Below, piece by piece: positions 1 to 6,998 of a stretch of DNA of 64,000 nt; position 1 is the first letter of the stretch; the number at the start of each line of letters is the position of its first letter. Position numbers and translations under genes: made by a program. The notes under the pieces were generated by a model. The model was not told where the DNA came from. It did no database searches and saw only the letters and a list, made by a program, of their open reading frames with translations. This DNA is from Pedobacter kyungheensis (GTDB lineage: Bacteria; Bacteroidota; Bacteroidia; Sphingobacteriales; Sphingobacteriaceae): NCBI RefSeq assembly GCF_000812965.1, contig NZ_JSYN01000003.1:62001-126000 (forward strand). Direction: 5' to 3'.

Positions 1-276
1 GAGCTTTACCTGCGCTTTTGAAAGCTGGTTTTTCTGCTGTCTTGGAAAATCCGCGCGTACCAGCAGCAAATTATTTGAAGCGTAGCCTTCAAAATTTTCG
101 GATTCGAGGATTTCTTTGCGCAAACGGATACAAGGCCCACACCAGTCAGAACCTGAGAAATTGATCAATATTTGTTTATGATTAGCTTTGGCCAGCTCCT
201 GTGCCTGGGAAAAATCGCCCATCCAGTTGAGCGAGGTGGCGAACAGCCCAAAAAGGGCAATAAATAGTAGTTTCAT
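1..276 (-). CDS. Thioredoxin-like protein (3' end outside window)
   Basis: The first 92 residues are visible; the C-terminus lies left of the window. Residues 1-15 are a short hydrophobic leader, which points to export. A WCGPC redox motif at about residues 46-50 follows a beta strand and the sequence FSGSD, as in small periplasmic thioredoxin-fold proteins that reduce or isomerise disulfides. The ATG at 274-276 lies three bases beyond the stop of the upstream Rieske gene, so the two are very probably one transcript. The fold call is secure; the physiological substrate is unknown. Confidence 0.8.
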   Translation of the reverse strand, partial: MKLLFIALFGLFATSLNWMGDFSQAQELAKANHKQILINFSGSDWCGPCIRLRKEILESENFEGYASNNLLLVRADFPRQQKNQLSKAQVKL

Positions 277-279
277 AAT

Positions 280-702
280 TTAGGAATAAACTCTTAATGA
301 AGTACCTGTTAATTGGGTATTATATACACTGAGGGAACGGGTTGCAGGCCCGTTGGTTACCGCGCCACTTTCAGCAAAAGTTGCACCATGGTTGGGGCAA
401 TAAAACCTGCTGTTTGCTGACTGGTAGCTAAGGGTATAGCTTTCATGTGTGCAAGATCGCTGCACAGCGATGTAATTCCCTGTCTTTGTCCTGGCCACAA
501 TTACGCCATTGGCCATAAGCGAACCTCCGTTGTTAAGTAGTGCCGCATTGCTTGCAAGGGTCAAATCCAGCGTAAAATCTACACCTGTAGGGCCTGTGGT
601 ATCTGCACTGACCTGGTTATCTTTCTTGCAGCCAATACAGTTAATCAGCGCAAAGGCAGCTGCACTCATGCCCATACTGTTTAGAAACTCCTTTCTGTCC
701 AT
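280..702 (-). CDS. Rieske [2Fe-2S] lipoprotein-like protein
   Basis: A 140-residue exported protein. The N-terminus is a signal-like segment ending at Cys22/Cys25, compatible with lipoprotein processing. The Rieske cluster ligands are present as Cys84-x-His86 and Cys102-x2-His105, so a 2Fe-2S centre should bind. Small stand-alone Rieske proteins of this size carry electrons for oxidases or reductases; the partner is not visible. The gene directly precedes the thioredoxin-like gene with a 3-bp gap, suggesting an extracytoplasmic redox pair. Confidence 0.85.
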   Translation of the reverse strand: MDRKEFLNSMGMSAAAFALINCIGCKKDNQVSADTTGPTGVDFTLDLTLASNAALLNNGGSLMANGVIVARTKTGNYIAVQRSCTHESYTLSYQSANSRFYCPNHGATFAESGAVTNGPATRSLSVYNTQLTGTSLRVYS

Positions 703-1003
703 ATTTCTTTTTATAGTTAAAATAAACAGCGTGTTACACGATTGGCCAGATGTTCCGATAGATGGTCATTTAGTATCGATGAATCTGGAAAAATTTTGTA
801 AAATTCTATCTATAAAAGCTTCCTGGTTTCCGGTTCCGGGATTTGGGCTAATTGCATCATTAAACGCTTCCCTTTTGTAACAAAACTATTGATAAAGTCT
901 GAAGAAATTCTGAAGTTTTGTGGCCTTAAAATGTTAAATAATGTCAAAAAAAGTAAAGCAATACGCATTTTAAATTTCCAGCTCCAAGGTGAAATCTTTG
1001 GGC
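703..1003. other. Intergenic, likely promoter region of the Rieske gene
   Basis: About 300 bp between the Rieske start and the VIT gene stop. It is AT-rich and must hold the promoter for the leftward Rieske/thioredoxin pair. I see no confident -7/-33 pair, RNA gene or repeat in it. Confidence 0.4.
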
Positions 1004-1696
1004 TTAGCTAACCAGCCTGGCGATCAGGAACGCGGCGCAGGCGGCAATGACCCCGATAATGGTGACCTTAAAGGCTCCTTTTATTGGCGGCTGACCGGTT
1101 ACTTTACTTTTGAAAAAACCAAAAATGAAAAGGCAGATTGTAGTCAGGATCGCCGAAACCGTAAGTCCATCTACAGGCCTTGATGTAAAAAAATAAGCAG
1201 AAAGTGGCAGCATCCCTCCCACGCAATAAGATAATCCAATAGTCAATGCACTGTTCCTTGCCCGGTTGATATCAGGTTTTTCAAGGCCTAACTCAAACTT
1301 CATCATAAACTCCACCCAATGATCTTTATTTTTACTGAGCTGCGAAACGATGAGATCTTGCGCCTGCTGATCGAGCCCATAGGCAGAAAAAATTTCTTTG
1401 ACTTCATCCCGCTCTTTATCCGGCATAGTCTCAATTTCAAGGTATTCTCTTTTGAGCTCACTTTCATAGTGTTCCTGTTCGGTTTTTCCGGCCAGATAAC
1501 CACCTAGTCCCATGGCAATGCAACCTGCAATAATCTCGGCTATGCCAGCGGTAATGATAACCTTGTTACTGCTCACTGCTGCGCTAAGGCCCGCAGCGAG
1601 GGCAAAGGGCACGGTTAATCCGTCACTCATGCCTATCACGATATCGGAGATAAAAGCAGAACTTTTCAGATGCTGCTCGGTGTGTAGTTTTTCCAT
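1004..1696 (-). CDS. VIT1/CCC1-family metal transporter
   Basis: A 230-residue integral membrane protein. The N-terminal SDIVIGMSDGLTVPFALAAG stretch is the hallmark first helix of the VIT/CCC1 family (vacuolar iron transporters and their bacterial relatives), which move Fe2+ or Mn2+. A cytoplasmic, acidic helical region follows at about residues 70-130 (metal-binding domain in the family, rich in Glu: KREYLEIETMPDKERDE). Three further membrane helices lie near residues 148-165, 175-195 and 208-228. The length matches the family. Iron or manganese efflux is inferred from the family. Confidence 0.88.
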   Translation of the reverse strand: MEKLHTEQHLKSSAFISDIVIGMSDGLTVPFALAAGLSAAVSSNKVIITAGIAEIIAGCIAMGLGGYLAGKTEQEHYESELKREYLEIETMPDKERDEVKEIFSAYGLDQQAQDLIVSQLSKNKDHWVEFMMKFELGLEKPDINRARNSALTIGLSYCVGGMLPLSAYFFTSRPVDGLTVSAILTTICLFIFGFFKSKVTGQPPIKGAFKVTIIGVIAACAAFLIARLVS

Positions 1697-1786
1697 TTCT
1701 TTTTTTTAAAATTCAGGCGATATCCAAGTCAATCTCCCACTTTAAAGATTATCAGATTTTCCAGGAAATCTCAGGGGAAACAAACT

Positions 1787-2446
1787 TTAGCGCTCTCCAC
1801 CATTAATCATATCTGAGACAATACCTTTATCTTCTTTTTGCTCTGCAAGCAGTACCCCTGCAATGTGCAGAATGATAAAAATGATGATCAGGTACATGCA
1901 AAAACCATGAAACTCTTTAATACTGTGGTTTAAGCTTTCAGAAAAACCTGTCTGGTCTTCGAAAGCCAGCAGCAAGCCACTGACTACCATTATTATAAGC
2001 AAGAGATAGAAAATAACGTATAAGCCCTTTACAATAAGCTCATGCCTGGCCTGCTCCCGCTGCTTTTTCAAAGCTTTATAACTTTGGAAAGCGCTTTTAA
2101 GCTTGGTCAGCAGGCGCAATTGTGGGGGAAGAAAAAATTCAGCAGCAAGCCTGAACAGGAAAAGTGCGCTTAAAGCATACCCAAAGTAGATATGAAATCC
2201 CCATACCTGATCCTCCATTCCATGTATAACTGCGCCTGCCTGATGGTCGGTAACCGTAGCGCCTGCAGCAGATAACTGCGAACGGACAAAACTGCGCTGC
2301 TGGCGATCAAAGAGCAGTGCATTAACCAGCACTGTTGCCAGTGAGCCGCTAATCACTAGTAGGTTCAACCAGTGCCATAACCTAACAGTGCCTGGATATT
2401 TTTTTGACTTATGTGACGTTTGGCGAGTTAAAAAACTGGATTTCAT
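1787..2446 (-). CDS. Cytochrome b561-type membrane protein
   Basis: A four-helix membrane protein of the bacterial cytochrome b561/Ni-hydrogenase b-type fold. An early RLWHWLN motif puts a haem-ligand His in the first helix, another candidate His is in GFHIYFGYAL, and more lie in the last helices (EFHGFCMYL and ILHIAG). I chose the ATG at 2446. A longer frame begins at 2500 but would overlap the kinase gene by 50 bp. With 2446 the start is 4 bp after the kinase stop, making this the third gene of a regulator-kinase-cytochrome operon. It probably shuttles electrons across the inner membrane; the partner is unknown. Confidence 0.8.
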   Translation of the reverse strand: MKSSFLTRQTSHKSKKYPGTVRLWHWLNLLVISGSLATVLVNALLFDRQQRSFVRSQLSAAGATVTDHQAGAVIHGMEDQVWGFHIYFGYALSALFLFRLAAEFFLPPQLRLLTKLKSAFQSYKALKKQREQARHELIVKGLYVIFYLLLIIMVVSGLLLAFEDQTGFSESLNHSIKEFHGFCMYLIIIFIILHIAGVLLAEQKEDKGIVSDMINGGER

Positions 2447-2450
2447 ACGT

Positions 2451-3704
2451 TCAAGGTTTAAAGGTGATAGTAAAAGTGTGCAGGCCCTTGAGGTAAGCAT
2501 AACTCAAAGCGTAATGCTGGCGGATGCAGATCTGTTTTAAAATGGCCAGTCCCAGCCCTGTTCCTTCCGAGGTACTGTCTTTATAAAACCGGTCGAAGAT
2601 CCTGCCTGGATCAAGGGCCGGGTTATGTCCGGTATTGCGGAAAATGATCTGCTGAGCATCCAGGTCGATTTCTATGCGTCCATTTTCATAATTGTGCCTG
2701 ATCACATTACTGAAAAGGTTATTAATCAAAATCTCAATGAGTTGGCGATTGGCGTGTATCACCACCGGCGAAAGTGCCGTTTGAATGGTTATGTTGCGCT
2801 CCTGCATGAGTTCCTGAAAGTATAATACTTTCTCTTTTACCAATGCTTCAAGGTCAATCTGATGCTGGTCCTGCAAGAGGTTATGATCAATTTTAACCAG
2901 TAGCAGCAGAGATTGGTTTAACCGGGTTAATTTGGAAGTTGCCCGATAAAGTTCTGCAAGCATCTCCCCTTCACGGGTATCCAGGTTATTGGATTGCAGC
3001 ATATTATCCAGTCTGGAATTGATTATTGCGAGTGGGGTCATCATTTCATGTGAAGCGTTTTCTGTAAAAAGTTTGATTTCTTCATAATCAGATTTGATTT
3101 TCCCCGATAAATCTACCAGGACCTGATTGAGCTGGCGAAACTCTGCTACAGGCATTTCAACCGGCTGGTAAGGTTTTTCCTGGTTGATATTGAAGTCGGT
3201 AATATTTTGGAGTAGCTGGCTAAATGGGTTCCAGATTTTTCTAAGCAGCAAACGATTAACCAACAGTACAACCAGCAGCAACAGGCAAACCGGCAAAAGG
3301 ATAATCAGGCAGATATTTTTGATCTGCTCCTGTTTTTCCATTTTAGATGCGATTACCAGAATCTGGTAAGCTTTGCTATTGAGGTTCATTTCCGTGCGCA
3401 AAAAACGTGCGTTTTCACGATGGTGTTTGACTGGATTATAAAACAAGGTATCGCCGTAGACAGCGTAAGACCGGGTAGCTTTTATGGGATGATATTCTAC
3501 GATCAGGTCTTCAAATTCATGCGGCGAATAAAACTTTCCACCGGTAGAATATTCCTTAACTTCTGTTACCTCTTCTACCAGATCATGGTCAAGCTGGCGG
3601 TTAAGGTAAAAAATGAGCATTTGGTAGAAAAGGATCCCGATCAGGATGAGTCCTGTGAAACTGATCAAAATCAGTATACGGTTATATCTGGAGAAAAGTT
3701 TCAT
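2451..3704 (-). CDS. Sensor histidine kinase
   Basis: A 417-residue kinase. Transmembrane helices at about residues 9-33 and 128-150 enclose a roughly 95-residue periplasmic sensor with no recognised fold. Next come a linker, a HisKA domain with the phosphoacceptor His219 in SHEMMTP, and a HATPase domain with an N-box (NNLFSNVIRHN) and a GTGLGLAI G-box. The start codon overlaps the stop of the upstream response regulator by 4 bp (ATGA), so the two are a cognate pair. The downstream cytochrome b gene is in the same operon and may be a target or sensory partner. Confidence 0.9.
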   Translation of the reverse strand: MKLFSRYNRILILISFTGLILIGILFYQMLIFYLNRQLDHDLVEEVTEVKEYSTGGKFYSPHEFEDLIVEYHPIKATRSYAVYGDTLFYNPVKHHRENARFLRTEMNLNSKAYQILVIASKMEKQEQIKNICLIILLPVCLLLLVVLLVNRLLLRKIWNPFSQLLQNITDFNINQEKPYQPVEMPVAEFRQLNQVLVDLSGKIKSDYEEIKLFTENASHEMMTPLAIINSRLDNMLQSNNLDTREGEMLAELYRATSKLTRLNQSLLLLVKIDHNLLQDQHQIDLEALVKEKVLYFQELMQERNITIQTALSPVVIHANRQLIEILINNLFSNVIRHNYENGRIEIDLDAQQIIFRNTGHNPALDPGRIFDRFYKDSTSEGTGLGLAILKQICIRQHYALSYAYLKGLHTFTITFKP

Positions 3705-4378
3705 TCGTTGATGAATTTATAACCTACACCATAAACGCTTTGAAAATAGTCGCCACTTCCGGCATCTGTGAGTTTTTTTCTGATATTGCGGATATGGGTG
3801 TAGATAAAGTCGAAGCTATCTGCCATATCTGCATCATCGCCCCATATGTGTTCTACAGCTGCAGATTTGGATATCACTTTGCCTTTATTGGCAATAAAAT
3901 ATAGCAGCAGGTCAAATTCTTTTCGGGTCATATGAACAAGCTGCCCATTTACTTTCACTTCCTTTGCATCCAGGTCTATGGTAATCTCCCGGAAAACGAT
4001 CTGACGTTCCCCGTGCGCACTTTTTCTTCTGATTATAGCCAGTATCCTTGCATTAAGTTCAGAAAGGTGAAAGGGTTTGGTCAGGTAATCATCGGCACCC
4101 AATCCCAACCCGATGAGCTTATCATCGAGTGAGTTTCTGGCCGAGATGATAATCACGCCCTCAGCCCTGTTTGTTCTTTTCAGATAGCTTAATAACTGAA
4201 GTCCTTCGCCATCGCCCAGGCCAAGATCTAAAAGAATACAGTCATAATGGTACAAATCTAGTTTTTCCAGTGCTTGCGTGTAAGATATTGCCCCGCTGCA
4301 GTTATTACCCAAGCCACTCAGGTATTCGCTGATGCTACTTTGCAGACTAGCCTCATCCTCAACGATTAAAATCTTCAT
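3701..4378 (-). CDS. OmpR-family response regulator
   Basis: The receiver domain has the phosphoacceptor Asp51 in LLDLGLGDG and a Lys in LTKPFHLSEL. A C-terminal winged helix follows (MTRKEFDLLLYF and the YGVGYKF end), as in OmpR/PhoB activators. A TTG at 4387 would add MII, but the ATG at 4378 begins the normal MKILIVEDE receiver start. It is the first gene of the operon and overlaps the kinase by 4 bp. DNA target unknown. Confidence 0.92.
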   Translation of the reverse strand: MKILIVEDEASLQSSISEYLSGLGNNCSGAISYTQALEKLDLYHYDCILLDLGLGDGEGLQLLSYLKRTNRAEGVIIISARNSLDDKLIGLGLGADDYLTKPFHLSELNARILAIIRRKSAHGERQIVFREITIDLDAKEVKVNGQLVHMTRKEFDLLLYFIANKGKVISKSAAVEHIWGDDADMADSFDFIYTHIRNIRKKLTDAGSGDYFQSVYGVGYKFINE

Positions 4379-4673
4379 AATAATCAAATATCAATTAAGA
4401 TATTGAAGACATTTTGAAGTTTTATAAAAAATTACGGTAATTATCTTAGAAATTAAATATTAAATAACCCTGGCGAAGATTTTGTTATTGTGATTGTTGC
4501 TTCTATTACGTTGCGGGCAGAGTGGGCTCCGATCTTTTTCAGGATAGACGATAGGATCATTAATCCGTTCATATTTTTTTGAACTGAATGAAACTTTATT
4601 ACTGATGAGGGATTTTGATAACTCTATTATTATGGCAATTTTTAGTGTAAACTAATATATTATTGCCCTATTT

Positions 4674-5036
4674 TTAATTAAGCAGCGCATCTACCGATTC
4701 TACAATATTACCCAAATCGAAAGGTTTGGCGATAAACTGATCAGCACCTGCAGCATTTGCAATCTGCTCCCCGTCGCGGCTGGCTGAGATGACAATAACC
4801 GGTAGTTTATCGTGCTGTGGATGGCTTCTTAAGTACCTGAGTACATCCTGGCCTGAAAGTCTGGGCATCCACAAATCGAGGATAAGCAGATCTGGCTGCA
4901 CTTTGTCAATAACTTCCTGAACTTTCAGGCTGTCATTCACCGACATCACTTCATGCCCCACCTCTTCCATAATCATTTCCAATACATCAATAATTCCTTC
5001 GTCATCATCGCAGATCAGGATTTTTTTCTTATCCAT
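4674..5036 (-). CDS. Single-domain response regulator (CheY-like)
   Basis: A 120-residue stand-alone receiver. It has the acidic cluster DDD near residues 10-12, phosphoacceptor Asp54 in LILDLWMP, and the conserved Lys in FIAKPFD. There is no output domain, so it should relay phosphate or act by protein contact. Its start overlaps the end of the upstream LOV kinase gene by 8 bp (translational coupling), which marks it as that kinase's partner. Confidence 0.93.
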   Translation of the reverse strand: MDKKKILICDDDEGIIDVLEMIMEEVGHEVMSVNDSLKVQEVIDKVQPDLLILDLWMPRLSGQDVLRYLRSHPQHDKLPVIVISASRDGEQIANAAGADQFIAKPFDLGNIVESVDALLN

Positions 5037-6582
5037 GTTGTTCCTTTCCTGCTTTTGGTAAGGTGAAGCTGAATACTGATCCTTTACCGATTTCGCTTTC
5101 TACCCAGAGCGTTCCGTTATGGTTTTTAATAATCTGATCACAGATATAAAGACCTATCCCCATTCCGGGAAACTTCTTCTGAATTTCCACTCCACGGTAA
5201 AAACGTTCAAAAACTTTTTTACGGTCTTCCTGGCTCATTCCTAAACCAAAATCTTTTACCGATACCTTTACATACTCGCTTACATTGGCAATATTCACTT
5301 CAATTTGCTTTGAATCGGGTGCGTATTTGATGGCGTTTGACAGCAGGTTGGTTACTACCTGCGCAATGTGCGACTCATCGGCAATTACACTAGCTCCGGT
5401 TTGGCCTTTAAGCATGATATTATGGGTAGGCACTGTTGCCCGCATACCATCTACTGCTTCTGCAATCATGGCATCAAAATCGAAGCGGGCCACGTGCAAT
5501 TCCATATTGCCGCTTTGGATACGCGAAACATCAAGCAATTCTCCGATTAAGGCATTTAACCTTTCTACATATACCGAGACTTTTCCAAAGGTCGACAAAA
5601 ACTTCTGACTGGCGTTTTCAGGCATTGCGCGCTCCAGCAATTGCACATATCCTTTAATGGTGGTTAAAGGGGTACGCAACTCGTGGCTGGCTATCGATAG
5701 AAAATCATCTTTTCTGTTTTCTACTTCGCGCCTTTCGGTAATATCTTCTATGGCCAGCAGGATCTGGTCTTTAAACTGTCCTTCAAACTCTACCCTGTAT
5801 GCATTCAGGAGCATTAGTTTTCTACCAATATGCGGAAAATCATGTTCAACCTCGAAATCTACCACCGGATTATTGGTAGGCAGGATTTTAATGAGCAGAT
5901 CGCGCAGTTTCGGAATATCCCACTGGTGGTTACCCAAATCATATAGTTGCCGGCCAACGGTTTCTTCCAGACTTACTTTAAAAGTTCTTAAGAAATGGTA
6001 GTTTGCACTCAGCACATTAAAATCGGGATCCAGTACCAGCAATCCTTCCCTTACTGTTTCGATGATACTGGAAAGAAAAGCTTCGCTATCTTTCAGGGCC
6101 ATGGTTCTTTCCCTGATCTTTTTTTCCATCACTGTTTTTTGCTGGCGCAAATCATGTTCAGCATTCTTCCTCCAGGTTACATCGTTCTGAATGCCAATAA
6201 AATGAGTAACCTCTCCGGCTTCATTTTTTACAGGGGCCATATAAAGTTCGTTCCAGAAAAGGTCGCCGTTCTTTTTGTAATTTCTGATTTCTACCCGGCA
6301 TTCTTCGCCTTCGGCAATACAACGGGCTAAAATTTCTCTTTCCTTTTGATTGCGGTCCTGGGCTTGCAGAAACCTGCAGTTATGACCGATAATGTCTTTT
6401 CTGGAGTACCCGGTAATATTTTCGAAAGCTTTATTGCAATATATGATAGGATTATCCGGCTGGGTATGATCGGTAATAATTACCCCGGAGTTGGAGGCAT
6501 CTAATGCCATGGTCATCAGCTGAATATTGGATGCTCCGGCATTTGCTGAAAGGTCAAAATCTCTATTTTTAGCTGTATCCAA
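5029..6582 (-). CDS. LOV-domain histidine kinase (predicted blue-light sensor)
   Basis: A 517-residue soluble kinase: PAS/LOV (about 20-137), coiled linker, second PAS (about 165-285), HisKA (His300 in SHELRTP) and HATPase (about 395-510, GMGIGLYI box). The first PAS has the LOV signature GHNCRFLQ with the FMN-adduct Cys69. It also has the other flavin contacts seen in LOV photoreceptors: Asn101 and Asn111 in the N-Y-x-K-x-G-x-x-F-W-N strand, and Gln132 in FIGIQNDVT, the flavin-facing glutamine. No membrane helix is seen. It should bind FMN and change kinase activity in blue light, passing phosphate to the overlapping single-domain regulator. LOV identity is read directly from the motif; the physiological output is unknown. 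Confidence 0.9.
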   Translation of the reverse strand: MDTAKNRDFDLSANAGASNIQLMTMALDASNSGVIITDHTQPDNPIIYCNKAFENITGYSRKDIIGHNCRFLQAQDRNQKEREILARCIAEGEECRVEIRNYKKNGDLFWNELYMAPVKNEAGEVTHFIGIQNDVTWRKNAEHDLRQQKTVMEKKIRERTMALKDSEAFLSSIIETVREGLLVLDPDFNVLSANYHFLRTFKVSLEETVGRQLYDLGNHQWDIPKLRDLLIKILPTNNPVVDFEVEHDFPHIGRKLMLLNAYRVEFEGQFKDQILLAIEDITERREVENRKDDFLSIASHELRTPLTTIKGYVQLLERAMPENASQKFLSTFGKVSVYVERLNALIGELLDVSRIQSGNMELHVARFDFDAMIAEAVDGMRATVPTHNIMLKGQTGASVIADESHIAQVVTNLLSNAIKYAPDSKQIEVNIANVSEYVKVSVKDFGLGMSQEDRKKVFERFYRGVEIQKKFPGMGIGLYICDQIIKNHNGTLWVESEIGKGSVFSFTLPKAGKEQHG

Positions 6583-6944
6583 TTTGATTGTATAATTTGT
6601 AAGTGGCTGTTATGTTTAAATGGTGCTTTGAAACACTTAACCCATTTCTGCGGAAATGAATCCTTCATATAACCCCTTCAGGCAGGTTTTGTTTTGCCTT
6701 CTTTACAACCAGGGCGCTGCCGGCAGGTAAATCCGGATAGATTTTACAGCTTAAGCCCATTCACTAAATACAGCAAATAGAGATAATTTTATATTTCGTA
6801 AACTGATTTTAATGAGGATTTTACTCAGACAGGAAGTATGCGGATTAAAAAATATTATTTTTTTTCAAAACAATCGCCTTGCGGGGCTTGTTACCATCCC
6901 ACATCTACCTTAAATGATCATAAACTTTGGTTAGTTGAAGATCA
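6583..6944. other. Intergenic, upstream of LOV kinase operon
   Basis: About 360 bp with no plausible gene on either strand. It must carry the promoter of the leftward LOV-kinase/regulator operon. No clear promoter pair or repeat stands out. Confidence 0.4.
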
Positions 6945-6980
6945 AAAGCGGTTGCTGGTTTTGCCGGCAACCGCTTTTTT
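6945..6980 (-). terminator. Rho-independent terminator (usable on both strands)
   Basis: An 11-bp perfect stem (AAAGCGGTTGC / GCAACCGCTTT) around an 11-base loop, flanked by T-runs on both strands. It sits 19 bp past the stop of the hybrid kinase gene, whose transcript it should end. Confidence 0.8.
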
Positions 6981-6998
6981 ATGTATGCTGGTTTTATG

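Noticed and set aside
2447..2500. Longer start for the cytochrome b protein
   Set aside because: It would overlap the kinase gene by 50 bp and add a stretch unlike the family N-terminus.
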